DNA from: Daphnia pulex
Taxonomy: Eukaryota > Arthropoda > Branchiopoda > Diplostraca > Daphniidae
Direction: 5' to 3'
Assembly: GCF_021134715.1 (NCBI RefSeq)
Contig: NC_060023.1
Coordinates: 1,736,001 to 1,800,000, forward strand
DNA length: 64,000 nucleotides
This document shows positions 33,024 through 45,670 of this stretch, one piece after another (position 1 is the first letter of the stretch; every line of letters starts with the position of its first letter). The notes under the pieces are model-generated. The model did no database searches, had not been told where the DNA came from, and saw only the letters and a program-made list of their open reading frames with translations. The position numbers and the translations under genes are program-made.

Positions 33024-33820
33024 TTAGTAATCTGTTTCAGTTTCGCTTATTAGTTCGTTCTTGCAGATGGGATAGTATAATGTAGGTGGGATGCAGTCGC
33101 TGATATAAAAGTGATTGTAGCCGGCCGATTCCGTGTAAGTGGTTGTCATCGTTCTGGTTTCTGTTACGGTACTCACAATAGTTCGAGCCTTTCATCGGGA
33201 CAAAAAAAGAAAATTAAAATGCAGGAATGTTTCCAAGTTAACAAAAAATGATGTCCATTTATTACCAGGCCAAGGGCGTTACTGAAGCGGTTCGTGAATC
33301 GATAGAGGAACCCAGACGACTGCTGCCGACCACTTTCTTCTGGCGCTTCCTTCAGAGACGAGTGCAATAGCCGGTCGTCCAACTTGAGTATCTCCAAATC
33401 TCTATCGTTTAATCGAGCCATAGCTGGTCCAGCCGTCGTCTCCAATCTGTCAGTTTTTAGTCGAGAAAATAATAATAATAATCTCAAATAATTACGTGAT
33501 TTATTAATGAAAAAAAAAACTTACGATTGCACAACTGTGGGTTGGACGTTGGCTTCCGCCAAATCGGCTGCCGGAATACGTTCCCATTGGGCCTGTCTTC
33601 CAACGCAAGGTCTCGTCGCGTTGATTAGAGAAATGCACAAAGTGGGTATAGTCTCAAATGCTACTTCCGTCACGGCGACCGTCACTGTTCTGGCGATAAA
33701 CTCGACTCTTTGACGTCCCTGGCGCGGAAATTCAAACGATAATCCGGTGGCTAGTACAGCGGCTAGAATCCAAAATAGTTTCAATGAGCCGAAAGAGCAG
33801 CACTGCCGAGAAGCCTCCAT
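33024..33820 (-). CDS. Small secreted TVT-motif protein, family member 1
   Basis: Function unknown. Three exons, 33525-33820, 33266-33446 and 33024-33188, give 213 residues in consistent phase. The start MEASRQCCS at 33820 leads into a hydrophobic segment (LFWILAAVLATGLS) that looks like a signal peptide. Then come RTVTVAVTEV and a Cys pair, CISLINATRPC, followed by GRQAQW. The last exon reads ARTIVSTVTETRTMTTTYTES and ends with two further cysteines. Layout and the C-x9-C plus (R/K)Q-x-W position match the genes at 38579, 58180 and 60093, but the furin-like RxKR site of those is not present here. I call it a diverged member of that family. Confidence 0.75.
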
Positions 33821-34768
33821 CCTGTCGCAAGGTTGGCAGGTGAATAACAACACACCCCCAGCGAAATGGTTTTCACCAAAGTCGAATAACACCGTTTCAT
33901 GATGGAACGACTGGATAAAATAAGGAATGCCCAAGCACAAAAATCGGAATGTGTGTTCCTCAGTAGTAGTCGGCCAGAAGATAGTCTGGAATTCAATTGA
34001 AAACCCCGCGGTTTTTTTGGCCCTTGCGGGGGATTACTTGTGTATCCCGTTCGGTCAGCTTTCAGTAGGAAAAAAAAAAGATTTTCGTCTAAGGTCACGG
34101 TATGAATAAGTAATCACGTATTTAAAAAAACTAACGTTCGAGAAGTTTTCAAGCGGACACAGCGCATCAGCCTGTAACAGCAGGCGGACTGCGCAGTTGA
34201 ATTGGAATAAAACAGGTTGGCGGTAAGAATGAACACGACGTCTAATATGATCTGATTTGACATTTAGAGTTCAAATAATTTCTAATTTGACGTGCATATA
34301 GGCTACTGCTGTACAGTTGATGCTAGGCTACTAGTACATTGTAACGCCCAACAGCAATTACAATTTTGAATCCAGACGAGATACGGATATGTAGGTCAAC
34401 GGTCGAATGATCGATGCATAAGTGCCACTCCTCTTTTGTCCCGTTAGATTTACTAACGTACCAAATGCAAATGAAAGACTAGCTGCATTTCTTTATTGGA
34501 AAAAAGGAAATATTCAGCTTCGCGTTGTAATTCGTATGTTGACATCCGTTGCTAGGTGTTCGTGATTCAACATCATGGAATAGTTCAAATCTAATTTCAG
34601 TTTGGAAACGGAGATAAAAAGGAAATCTGCTAGTGAATGTGGAGATATTAATCGACATTGACACTGTTTATTAAAGCGGCATGTACTATCCCGTTTCGTT
34701 TATAATCTGTTATAACGGTAATTTAATTAAATTTTAATAAAAATAAAGCCATCTCCCTACAATTTATT
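33821..34768. other. Intergenic stretch, no gene seen
   Basis: Holds the upstream region of the small secreted gene and the 3' region of the SLC6 gene. Short open frames here show no recognisable similarity. Confidence 0.5.
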
Positions 34769-37753
34769 TTACTCTTTAATTTCCTTTTTACTGTTGTGAA
34801 CATCGAAACTGACCATCACCACAGCTGATTCACGATGATTCATGCCATGCAAATCACTGCTGACTGTCACTAATGACGAGTCCGGCTGGGACCCTTGGAC
34901 ATCCGCAATAGTCTGTTGAATTACTGGCGATGATAATTCACTCCTTATTTTAAAGATCGGCGTAACTCCTTTGGTTAAAACCTGAAAGGTAGTATAACAT
35001 GCGCAAATTGAATTAAAAACATGCGTGAAATAAATCAATCAAAATTAAATACTGAAAATTACCTCCCGCAAAGTGCCCGGTGTGATGTAGATGTAGTAAG
35101 CTGCATAGAGCGGTATCCAGAGCATCGACGACAGAGATATGCAAATACCTAATGCTTCCGCCCACGTTGGATACTGGTAACCCAGACCGTAGGTTACTGG
35201 CGTGTACTGAACGATGGAAAACACGAAGATGCCCTGAAGGTAGATCAACAAAATGTTGATGAGAGTCGATTAATAAACAGATGGGAGAATGGCGGAATTA
35301 CCAGCATGACAGCGGGAGCTAGGAAGACCCAGCAAATGTACAAAAATCGAGATGGTTTCTGTCCGAGCATTTGTTCGACTGCCTCGCAAAATTTATTGCC
35401 ACCAAATATCCAGTTGATGGAAATTGTTTGAAAAAACACTAGAAAAAGCATTGACATCCCACTGGCTGAATAATAGTCCATAATTTGAAACAAGTACACC
35501 CCTCCCTAAAATAATTAATCATTAAATGTTAATTAAAAACAAATTAAAATTCCTTAAATTTTAAGTATTTTTACCTCAGTTATCATCGGTAAAGAGAGCA
35601 GAAATATGACGATTATAGTAGCAACTACAAACAGCCTCCTGCACTTCCTCAGTTGATTGGGCCAGTTGTCAACGATTCCGGTAACGAAGGCCTCGACCAC
35701 ACAAAATTCACTGTCGATTCCTAGAATCTAAAAGATAATCCTTGTTCACACACACTGGCAATTGGTGATGACACTCATGTACAGAGACTTACTACAAGCA
35801 TCATGAAGAAAATGATGGCCCAGAATGGTGCTCCGGGAAGTCGCAAAACGACTTCCGGATAGGTGATAAAAACAAGACCAGGACCAGACGAAACGACAGA
35901 CTCGATTGACGAGTCGGTAGCAGAAGCAATGTTGCCCAATATTGAAAACTGTTCACAATTATCGAAAAAATTTAGTTAACTATAACTATAAAGGAATACA
36001 AATTTAGGATCTTACCGTAACCACTCCGGCTATTAAACACGTTAAGGTATTGACCACACATGTAATAATGGCGTCTCTATAACAAAAACTAGTTTAAGAT
36101 TTAAAGAAGTTTTTAAAACGTGTCTGATGGTATACCTATAACAGTTGTGCTTGAATTTATTATAAGAGCCCAAGGCAGGTAGAGCTCCTGTTCCGATGCT
36201 GTAGCTGAAAAATATTTGCGTAGCGCCATCAATCCAAGGCCCCGATGTTAGGAGGAGATCAAAATTCGGCGTGATGTAGTAGAGAAGTCCATCACCGGCT
36301 CCATCTAAAGTGACAGCTCTTACGACAAGCACGGACAGGATGACGTAAGGGAATAAGGCCGTAAACCATATGATCTAAATGTTATCCACAAAACGTTTGT
36401 GAGGGAAATTTGAACAAATAATTGGAAAATGGTGTAATACTTACGTAACCACTTTGGTTAATTCCTTTCCATATAATGAAGTAGATCATTATCCAACTTA
36501 GAATGAGCACTCCAAATAGCTCCCATCGCATCCCTCCGGGATTTTCTATGCCGTCGGTGATTGCCAGCACACGCCGACTAAAATATTACTCCTTTAACCA
36601 TAAGAAATTAACAGTCAACTATTGAAGAAATCCAGTACCTCCAAAATTCCTCAACTGCTGAAACGGAACCGTTGTGCAAAACAGTTGCGTTTGACGTTGG
36701 CTGGAAACAGTCGATTGTGTTCCACGAATTTCCTGGAATAAATCGAAGATTATTTTGAAAAATTCCGTAATCATAAAATCAATCTTACCACAAGATTGCC
36801 ATGGTAGTCCTGGAAGAGCGGCAAATGAAGCTATGAAATAAAACAAGGTCCACGCCACGATGATGGAGTAATAAATGTTGACTAAAAAGGTGACCGTCTT
36901 GTAAAAGAGAAAAATGCAATTATTATTTTAGGCGGGATAAATGCGCCAGTTTAAACTGCTGCTACCATTGTCGCGTATCCAACACCTGATATTGAATAGA
37001 AATATATTAAAATATTAGTAAAATAAGTCACTACAAATTATTTTATTTGAAATAATTAAGGACCTTTCATAATAGGTGCTAGTTCAGCTATAAGTGTCAT
37101 TCCTCCGACTCCCAGATATTGTCCAATCGCCACTTCCTGGTAGAAGATAGGTATTCCACAAACTACCTAAAATAAGTTCAAAAATTACAAACATTTTCCA
37201 AACAATTATTTTGTGAACTTCGTTACCATGGCAACAAAGTAGGTGACCAAAAATGTACCTATATTAAAGAATAATGCAACAGAATAAAAAATCAAATATA
37301 AATTAAATGAGAAGGTAGAGTTATTGTACCGCCTCCATTTTTGAAGCACAGATAGGGAAAGCGCCAAATGTTTCCCAATCCGACCGACACACTGATGCAA
37401 GAAAACAGGAAATCCCATTCGTTTTTCCATCCGCCCCTTTCGCATTGAGCGTCTTTGGACTCTTTGCTGGTCACGTCAACTTCACTTGTTTTTCCGTGAC
37501 CACACGAAACCTTTTTATTTTTGACAATATTCTCGACGAATGACTGGAGGTTATTTCTGATGGCGACAGCTGGAAACACTTTCTTGTCCTTTTCGTCGAG
37601 GGCAACAGAGTCTTTGATCGGCTTTGAAATGTTCTTCTCGGCAGTCGAATCTTCAGTTGGCAATTCATTTGTGACTTGTTGGTGATCGCTAATAATCACT
37701 TCGCTCATTTGAAAAGATTCGTTCACACACCCCGCTAGCTCATTCTTCGACAT
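34769..37753 (-). CDS. SLC6 sodium/chloride-dependent neurotransmitter or amino-acid transporter
   Basis: Twelve-helix plasma-membrane symporter that couples Na+ and Cl- gradients to uptake of amines or amino acids. Fourteen exons with matching phases give 703 residues: 37330-37753, 37227-37258, 37064-37166, 36966-36985, 36789-36897, 36639-36732, 36445-36577, 36136-36374, 36016-36076, 35793-35948, 35575-35727, 35302-35505, 35063-35233, 34769-34981. TM1 has the hallmark [18 protein letters not shown] around residues 122-141; other signatures are [33 protein letters not shown] and [16 protein letters not shown]-glycosylation-type Asn residues and a Cys pair lie in the second extracellular loop (GNSWNTIDC). 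I chose MSKNELAG because upstream sequence contains an acceptor and looks like 5' leader. The substrate is unresolved; GABA, glycine and inebriated-like groups all have similar motifs. Confidence 0.88.
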
Positions 37754-38578
37754 TTTGCCGATGGTTATCTTGTCGATTTCTGGATAAATAATCAGCGCTG
37801 TAACAACTGAACACCTGAAAATGAAACTTAGATACACTTTAATTCTACACTCAGGATGAATCGCTTGTGGTTGTTGTCGGGCGAGTGTCGTTGAATTAAC
37901 AACAACCCTAGACTCAACCACCCTTTGATATATTCAAAACCGTTTGTGTGTTTTCCATCTGCGCTGGGAAGAAAACAGGTCCTCCGGATAGAAAGAGGTA
38001 TAGCTAGGCCTATTTTGTATCAAGAGACATTGCCCTTAGATGACCGTAGAAGGTGTTACAAGGTCTTGGGTATTTGCTATGCAACATCGTTGTTGTACGA
38101 GTTTACGACGACTTCGGGTTTTCTAGAAGGGAAAAAGAAAAATGTCGACCTCGGGAGAAAACCCTACACGCATCAGTTAACCGAGAAGAGAAAGTGTTTG
38201 ATGGGCCGTCAAAGTGACAAGCCTCTGGCTCTAACTCAGTTAGGGCAATGTCTGGACGTCGTATCAGAATCCAGAAGACGTTCAGGCGTGATGAAAGTGA
38301 AACCCAAAATTATTTTTAAAATGTTATAGCCCTAAAAAACATTCGAAATACCTCGTTAGTCCTTCATTGTTTTATTTTGATTTTTTCCAAAATGAGATTA
38401 TTTTAAAATAATTGCAAAGGCGATTAAATTACTAAATTAACGGTGATTCGATTGCTGGAACGAATACGGTGCATCCAACGTAAGAAAACATTTGAATCTA
38501 GAAACTAAAAATTGAAAATAAATTTGATACTTAAGTTAAGAAAATGTCCATCGATTTACTGAAATAGCAACTCGATAA
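37754..38578. other. Upstream region of SLC6, no other gene seen
   Basis: An acceptor-like TTTTCAG about 64 bases before the SLC6 ATG suggests a spliced leader exon upstream. A 134-codon plus-strand open frame at 37925-38329 has no signal, motif or splice context that supports it. Confidence 0.45.
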
Positions 38579-40183
38579 CTAAGGAGCAGTTGCAGGGGCG
38601 GCCGTTGTAGGAACGACCGTTGTAGGAACGGCCGTTGTAGGAGCGGCTGTAGTAGGGGCTGATGTTGTAAGTTCCGCTGTAGTAGGGGCCGCTGTAGTAG
38701 GGGCTGATGTTGTAAGTTCCGCTGTAGTAGGGGCCGCTGTAGTAGGGGCTGATGTTGTAAGTTCCGCTGTAGTAGGGGCTGCTGTAGTAGGGGCTGCTGT
38801 AGTAGGGGCTACTGTAGTAGGTGCGGCTGTAGTAGGTGCGGCCGTTGTAGGTGCAGTCGTTGTAGGGGCTGCTGTAGTAGGGGCGGCCGTTGTAGGGGCT
38901 GCTGTAGTAGGGGCTGCTGTAGTAGGGGCTACTGTAGTAGGTGCGGCTGTAGTAGGTGCGGCCGTTGTAGGTGCAGTCGTTGTAGGGGCTGCTGTAGTAG
39001 GGGCGGCCGTTGTAGGGGCTGCTGTAGTAGGGGCTGGAGTAGTAGGGGCTGGAGTAGTAGGGGCTGGAGTAGTAGGGGCTGGAGTAATAGCAGCGGCCGT
39101 AGTAGCAGCGGCCGTAGTAGCAGCGGCCGTAGTAGCAGCGGCCGTAGTAGCAGCGGCCGTAGTTGAAGCTGCCGAAGTGGAATCAACCGTAGAAGAAGCG
39201 GCAGGAGCAGCGGCTAGCACAGGAGGAGCCGCCAAAGGACTAGCGAGCACAGGAGCAGGAGCAGCCAGCAGAGGAGCAGAAACACCCACGGCGGGAATAG
39301 GAGCTGCAGGACAAACATTCATTTGGACAGGGAGACAAGGAATGGAAGTTAATTGGTAGGATGCCGTAGCCGTAAAGACACTTTGGGTCACTGTGGTAGT
39401 GTAAGTGTACGCAACTTCAGTACTGTAAGCAAAACAATTTGAATTAATTTGTGGACATTTTTGCTGAGTGTTTGACTATCTCTTACTTGGTTACTGTGAC
39501 CGGTGGAGACACATAGTTGGAGACAAGGCTAGAAACGAGCGACGCCAAAGGAGCATAGAAGAAAGGATCGGCAATGCGGAACATTGTCGGGACTGGTACT
39601 CCGTCTGTTCCTTCCATAGATGACTGAATACCGTAAGCAGAATGGTATTGGGACGATTCAGAGGGATTGGCGTACGAGACCGGAGTTCGATACTCTGGCA
39701 TGACGGACGGCTGAACCCTAAATGAATGAAACAAATTTATACTCAAAATTCTGTATAAGAAGATCAAAGAAAACTCCCGTCTAGAAACTTACCCCAAGAC
39801 TTGAGTAGGATTGAACAAGTCGAATTGATGCATTTCACTTTGGCTGAACGCGTAGAATAACGGGATACCCCAGTATTGCCTCTTGCGACGGCAGGCGGTT
39901 GTAGCCACAGGTGCAACTAGGATGGCGCAGGTGAGTTTCGTTCTTGAATGGAATGGAATCCAATGATAAGGAGATTAAATCACGATGAATAGAGGACAAC
40001 AAAAGAGCCGAATTATTACGAAATCGTCGTAGTCGAAGCAGTGGCAGCTGTGATGGTGACGGTTGTGGTGAGTGCTCGATTTTCGCGAAACATTTTGGCG
40101 TCATCCTTCTCACGAACGACGTAAGATTGGACGGCCGACAGGGTGACGATCAACACAAGCAACAAGTTGACTGAGCGGCTCAT
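38579..40183 (-). CDS. Secreted mucin-like protein with furin-type site, family member 2
   Basis: Function unknown; probably a secreted or cuticle-surface mucin. Four exons, 40020-40183, 39793-39942, 39487-39717 and 38579-39422, give 462 residues in phase. The order is: signal peptide (MSRSVNLLLVLIVTLSAVQS), TTTVTITAAT stretch, the pair CAILVAPVATTAC followed at once by RRKRQYW (a furin-type R-x-K-R site), EYRTPVSYA region, YTYTTTVTQS, then CLPVQMNVC. The C-terminal half is low-complexity Ala/Thr/Pro, mostly TTAAP units, a dense O-glycosylation substrate. Exon boundaries and the 150-base second exon match the gene at 60093-61336, showing common descent. The array contains TTAELTTSAP variants near the end. 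Confidence 0.85.
38585..39180 (-). repeat. Coding tandem repeats (TTAAP, TTAAA, TTPAP units)
   Basis: Fifteen-base units coding Thr-Thr-Ala-Ala-Pro and variants fill most of the last exon. A larger block of about 120 bases (from AGTTGTAGGTGCAGTCG-like landmarks) recurs near 38820 and 38940, so expansion occurred at two scales. Confidence 0.85.
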
Positions 40184-41207
40184 TTTCTCGCTTAACGTTC
40201 AATTCGGCCGTTCAGTGGACCCTCAAACTTCAATAATGGGCGACATGTCACATTGTCAACCGTCTTTTATAACATCCGAGCTCTTCGGTTGACCGGAAAT
40301 GATATTCTGACAGTGAATCGTGATTTTTTTTCTACAGACCGAAGTGATTACACATTTGTCGCGTGATTCTCACAGGGGAAAAATTACGAAATCTCAATCT
40401 TGTAAACAAAACTGTGTACAACAACGTAGTCGTTGTGAATGCCAATTGATGGCGTTTGTCGTCATGCAAGGATTAAGATATTCAAGGAATACACGCGGAA
40501 GTAAGCAAACACTGAAACTATTGTCGAGCTCAACCACGTTCACAACTAGAACCTAACTCTAATCAAGATAATTTAAACTGCTTCCACAACCAACCGGTAT
40601 TTCTCTATAGGTGTGACAATAAGAATTAAGCGTGTTAAGAGATGCTCTTCTTTCCTATTTCAAAGTCTACCTGGTCGTTGACTCCGCAAAGTTCAACGAA
40701 TTATCGCTACGAATAACAATTTTCTGAACATCTCTGGTGATAATCGGAAAACAATCAACTGGAAACCCATCGAGAATGAAAGATCCAGATTGAAATCATA
40801 CTGTCCGGTCATCACATGTTCTAGTATCCTGGTTCGTTTACGACTGTCCGTGCATGTCAAACGGCACGAATGACGTCACTGGGTATTTCCGTTGAATAAC
40901 TAAAGACGCACAAATTCCCGCGAGGAAAAAAATTCATGGGATTATTGGCCCACGTAACTTATATTCTATGTTTCAAGAGAAGAACACTGATAGCATTTAA
41001 ATATGGGTTTGTTAAGCCAGTTTTAAATACAGTAAGGAAAAATGTGTTGTAAAATTGACAAGGAAATGAAAGAGAGCTCTAAACCGAATTCCTGCTTTAT
41101 AGAACTAATCCTATTAACTAAATACTATTATTTTGGGGCCAATAAAACATGACTTAACTTTTGAATTCGAAGAGGATGTTATTGTTGCAATGCGGTAGCT
41201 AACGACC
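40184..41207. other. Intergenic stretch, no gene seen
   Basis: The upstream side of the 38.6 kb gene carries a TATA-like ATAAAAG (minus strand) near 40263-40270. The remainder shows no supported coding sequence. Confidence 0.45.
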
Positions 41208-42042
41208 TTAGACTCCCGGAGGTCCTTGGTCGCCAGGAGGGCCTTTATCACCTTGGTCTCCGGTAGGTCCTTTATCGCCTTGATCACCAGGTGGTCCTTT
41301 GTCTCCTTGGTCTCCAGTCGGCCCTTTGTCTCCAACAGGTCCTTGATCCCCAGTTGGTCCTTGATCTCCGACAGGTCCTTTTTCCCCTGGCCCGACAACA
41401 CCAGCTTCGCCTTTCTCACCAGGTGAACCGGCCTCACCCTTTGCACCAGCCGCGCCAGTTTCACCTTTCGATCCAGTTTCGCCTTTTGGGCCCGTTGGTC
41501 CTACGCCACCTTTCTCTCCAGGTGGACCTGAAACAATTTCATTTTGATTTATTAGTTTAAGCAAATTTAAATGATTGACTTATTTACCTGGAGGACCCCT
41601 TACAAGGCCTGGCAAAAAGTTAAAGAATGGACGACCTTGACGGGAATAGATATCAGGCCACGGAATATTGGCGGGTTTGAGAATTCCATTATCTGTTCCA
41701 AAATCCTCGTCGACTCCAGAAGCAAGGTTTCCATCAAGTACTGCTTTTTGGTTCGTTCGATACAGAGCAATAACTGGCACTGCTTGATAATTCATCACGA
41801 AGTCGAAGATGGTAGTGGAATCATCCGTCTGGTTATTCTCTACAGTTGAAGCAAGAAAATGATGAAAAATAGTTTTGTCATTGACTGATTGAGCGACAAA
41901 ATATTTGCTTACCTCGGGTTGTTGGAGTAGTAGGATTATCTTCAGACACTGGAGGGTGTGGCAATAAGGCAGGCTGAACGGCTGATAGACTCACACAGAC
42001 GATTAACAAGATGAGAAGCAAGTCAAGTGATGGGCTACTCAT
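41208..42042 (-). CDS. Short secreted collagen-like protein
   Basis: Extracellular matrix or secreted collagen-like protein. Three exons, 41913-42042, 41588-41839 and 41208-41527, give 233 residues with consistent phase. A signal peptide ([16 protein letters not shown]) precedes a non-collagenous region of about 100 residues ([25 protein letters not shown]). About 36 Gly-X-Y triplets follow, rich in charged GEK/GDQ/GDK triplets with several GPP, and run almost to the end. One triplet interruption occurs (GVV-GP-GEK). There is no C-terminal C1q or fibrillar domain. The neighbouring divergent gene is a collagen prolyl 4-hydroxylase alpha subunit, the enzyme class that modifies Y-position prolines. 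The signal peptide ends in LSAVQ like those at 38579 and (LSSVQ) 60093. Confidence 0.85.
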
Positions 42043-43164
42043 TTTTCCAGCTGATTGCTTCTGTTGACGTTATTGAAAGTCGTTCTAAGAAAGGAATGAA
42101 GGCAGCGTCAAATTGGATACCCTTTTATACTAAAATGATTAGCTGTCTACAGTGTCGTCAACCTTTGAATCACAGCTGAGATTCGAATAACATTTTGGCG
42201 ATATAATATATACAGATTCAAAGATTTACAGCCGATAACTTAGAATATTGGTTCGTGATTCCCGTACGCAAACCCAGTAGAGCATGATTCGTATCTATCA
42301 CATGATGATATGATTTTTTTTAAGAGAGAAAAAGCTGATTAATCCGTTCTTGCGGGAAGCCAAAGATTGATAACATCGGTACTGCATTTGAATGTCAATT
42401 TTTTAAAGCATACTATTTACTAACTAAAGCATTTAACATTAATAGAAAGAAAAAGTATCACATAGGGAAGAGGACTCGAGTTTCCATGGAAGACTTTGGT
42501 TTTTATAACTGTAGCCTGCATTCTCCTCCAATGGCATTCGACCTTTTTCTTTCTAGTGAGAAAATCAACAACATATCGAAGCCATTATTCAGCATTTTTG
42601 ATTTAATCCAGCTATGATCCTCGTCTTCCTTATAAATAATCGTGACTAGGATTTTTGAATAGGCTATAATTAACCACTTCGAACGTTGGAATAGAGTTAT
42701 TTAGCAACGTCATGCGATTGAGATCGACGTCCAGCCTTTCTTTCAAGTTGAAATAAAAGTCACAGTGGTAGCCGGTGATAGCACATGAAATCCCGTCCTT
42801 GAGCACTGTGTCAAAGACCCCCAAATGATACTGTGGCACTTTCAACACTCGTTCGGTTTTTTTATTTTACCTGTGTTGTGCAGCTGGACTTTTCTGACGA
42901 TGGAAAGAAGAAGGAAAACACCCACAGAAAGTGAGAATTTAACCTTTCTATCACGTGCGGTTAAGTCTGGGCAGAGTCACGTACAGTTCAACGCCGATCA
43001 CCAAGACAAGTGGACGGGGAATCGGGTTTCTTTTTCTTCATTTGCTATTCAACAGGTAATATAAGAAACATTACAACTTTGAATTCCAATAAAGTTATTG
43101 TCAATATACTTACGCTAGGTTGTCTTCTGCTTCTATATAATTTTGCCAATAGAAATAGAAAACA
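42043..43164. other. Divergent intergenic region between collagen-like gene and P4HA
   Basis: Shared upstream region of two head-to-head genes. It includes a 72-codon minus-strand open frame (42630-42848, core CDFYFNLKERLDVDL) of unknown nature, possibly an exon relic, and a plus-strand open piece near 42900-43060 ending at an acceptor/donor-like CAACAG/GTAATA. Confidence 0.4.
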
Positions 43165-45670
43165 ATGGGCTCTCTTGTGGTCCATCAGTTTTACTTCACC
43201 GTTCTAATAATTTCGATAGCAAGAAATCCACGTGTCTATGGGGACATGTACACCGCGTCAGCCGATTTGGCAAGTGTCTTCAGTCTGGAACAACAAATAG
43301 TCGACATCCTTGGAGAACTTGTATCCAAAACAGAAGCAAAATTAGCAGTTATTCGCAAGTGATTTCACAACTAAATTTAACTGATTCCATTGATTCTGAA
43401 TTATAAAAATGATTTAATTAGGTACCTTAAGGATTACGAGCAAAGCGTCGTCAAGGAAAAGATAGCCAACGAAGAAGAGTTTATGGAACACTTGACTGGA
43501 AATCCGATTCACGCTTATCGATTGATGAAGCGACTTTGTTTCGATTGGGAAACAGTCGAGAAGGAAATAAAAGTTGACAACTGGCAAGGTAAAAGTTCTG
43601 TAAGAGTTTATCAACACCCATTTGACGTTTCCGTTAAATTTAGACGCAGTAAGTCAACTGGAACGCGTTCGATTGAACGAAAGATTCCCAAAGGAAGAGG
43701 ATTTATTCGGTGCTACATCTGCCCTCGTTCGGCTGCAAGATACATACGAACTGAACATGACTGAACTGGTCAGAGGAAACTTATGGGGCCGAGAAACTCA
43801 CGCAGGTATAAAATATTCCTCTAAACTGTGACAGACAGGTGAAATCGTAACACGTGGTATTCGGAGATGAAATACGTGGTGAATCCAACACGAAACCACC
43901 ACTCCGTTTGACTGAGCAGAGAACGTTCGCCGATTTCGTCTGCTCAACCCAGTCCCCTTTTTCAATGTTGCCATATCTTTTCCTCTTTGTAACAAATTTA
44001 ATATCAATTAATTTTTAAGTTTTAAGTTTTAACTTTTAACCCATTTTCACTTACACAGAACTGACTGCCCTAGATTGTTTATTCATGGGCAAACATGCAT
44101 TTAACGACGGAGCTTACGCTCGGGCAGTTGAGTGGTTTGAAGAATCTTACATCTTAGCCGGAATGGAAAACAATGAAACCATCAAACAGGATCATATTGC
44201 GGAAATTATTCAATACGCTATCGACAAGGTATACCTCTTTATTAATTATTTTTGTTAAGATATATTCGTAATTTCACCGAATCTTGCCATTGATGACACA
44301 TTAGCACGACGACAATTTGCAAGAAGCCCAACAAAATGCACCAATGTCCGTCCTGTCCGATTCCAGCTCATTCCGACTGCCTTTGAAAGAGAAACCAGCC
44401 ATCGCCCAGCGGAGTGAAATGATCCGCAGCCGCAAGTACGACGAGGATGACTTTGCAAAATTTAACGCCCTTTGTCGGGGTGAAAAGCTTTTGGTATTTT
44501 TGCACCGTCATTAGTTAATCGCTACGTACTAACACGACTTTGATTGGATAGGGCGAAGACAGCCTGTCGCAACTTAAATGCTGGTTTGACTCTCGCCGCC
44601 AGCCATATCTCCTCCTCATGCCAATTAAAGTTGAGCAGCATTCCATCGAGACGGAAATTTACACCTTTTATGATGTTCTGAGTGATGAAGAAATGGAAAC
44701 AGTCAAAGAATTGGCCACTCCTTTGGTAAGAGAAATTCATTAGTCAACTATACAAGTGTCATAATTTTAGAACTAGAATTATTATGTAGTTGTCGAGAGC
44801 TAAAGTGTTGGGGAAAGAGCCGAGCTCGGAAATGATCTTCTCCAGCCTTAGGACTTCCAAGACGGCCTGGATTGCGGATGAAGTTCATCCTTTGATGGAT
44901 AGACTCGCCCGAAGGATTTCCCTCATTACCGGTTTAAAAACCAACTCTTCGCGGGGCGATGCAGAGATTCTTCAGGTTTGGCCGTAAATTGTTCCATGAC
45001 AGGAGGGCATATGAATCAAGATTTTCTCGTGATGCTTTCATCAGGTGGCTAATTATGGAATTGGTGGACATTATTCTCCTCATCACGACTACCTGTTGAA
45101 AAGCAAAACAGATGCAGAAGTTAGTATTTTAATTCACTTACGTATGTTGTCCTATTTGGTGATAATTACCTAAACATCTTGCTGATTGTTTTCAGATGGA
45201 GAAACTCTCTCCCCGGGATAAGGCCATGGGCGATAGGATCGCCACTTTCATGTTTTACGTAACAATTCGTGATTTATAGACTATCCTATTGAAAATCAGT
45301 GTTAATAATTCGTCTTTTTGTTTCTTATATAGCTCAACGATGTGGAGCGAGGAGGGTCAACTGCATTCCCGCGGGCGGGTGTGGCTGTCAGACCCGTCCG
45401 AGGCGGAGCCGCATTTTGGTACAATTTGAAACGTAACGGATTAGGTAATCCCGACACACTTCATGGGGCTTGCCCTGTCCTTTTGGGTCACAAGTGGGGT
45501 GAGTTTTATGTCCTATTTAATTTCGCTAAGTTGCATCATTCTATATAGAAATTTAGATACATTTTTTACATTTGTAATCAAATCGTTTTGAAATTTCAGT
45601 TAGCAACAAATGGATTCGAGAAATAGTTCAGACGTTCAACAGAGGCTGCCTAACTGATCCGACAAAATAA
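43165..45670 (+). CDS. P4HA: Prolyl 4-hydroxylase alpha subunit (collagen type)
   Basis: ER-lumenal Fe(II)/2-oxoglutarate dioxygenase that hydroxylates collagen Y-position prolines, normally in a tetramer with protein disulfide isomerase. Eleven exons give 538 residues in phase: 43165-43358, 43422-43588, 43644-43805, 44059-44228, 44305-44493, 44552-44725, 44790-44975, 45045-45119, 45196-45258, 45333-45498, 45600-45670. A signal-like N-terminus is followed by the P4Ha_N region (SLEQQIVDILGEL), the peptide-substrate-binding helical region (DCLFMGKHAFNDGAYARAVEWF) and the catalytic domain. Iron ligands fit HHD in GGHYSPHHDYLL and His in HGACPVLLGHKW, whose Lys is the 2-oxoglutarate ligand. The C-terminus NKWIREIVQTFNRGC is normal, and length is as usual for the family. 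AATAAA at 45928 could end the transcript. Confidence 0.93.

Noticed and set aside
37754-37921. Longer N-terminus for SLC6 (MVESRVVV start)
   Set aside because: An acceptor-like TTTTCAG lies inside that stretch and MSKNELAG gives a normal SLC6 N-terminus.
37925-38329. 134-codon plus-strand open frame upstream of SLC6
   Set aside because: No signal, domain, codon pattern or splice context; probably the SLC6 promoter region.
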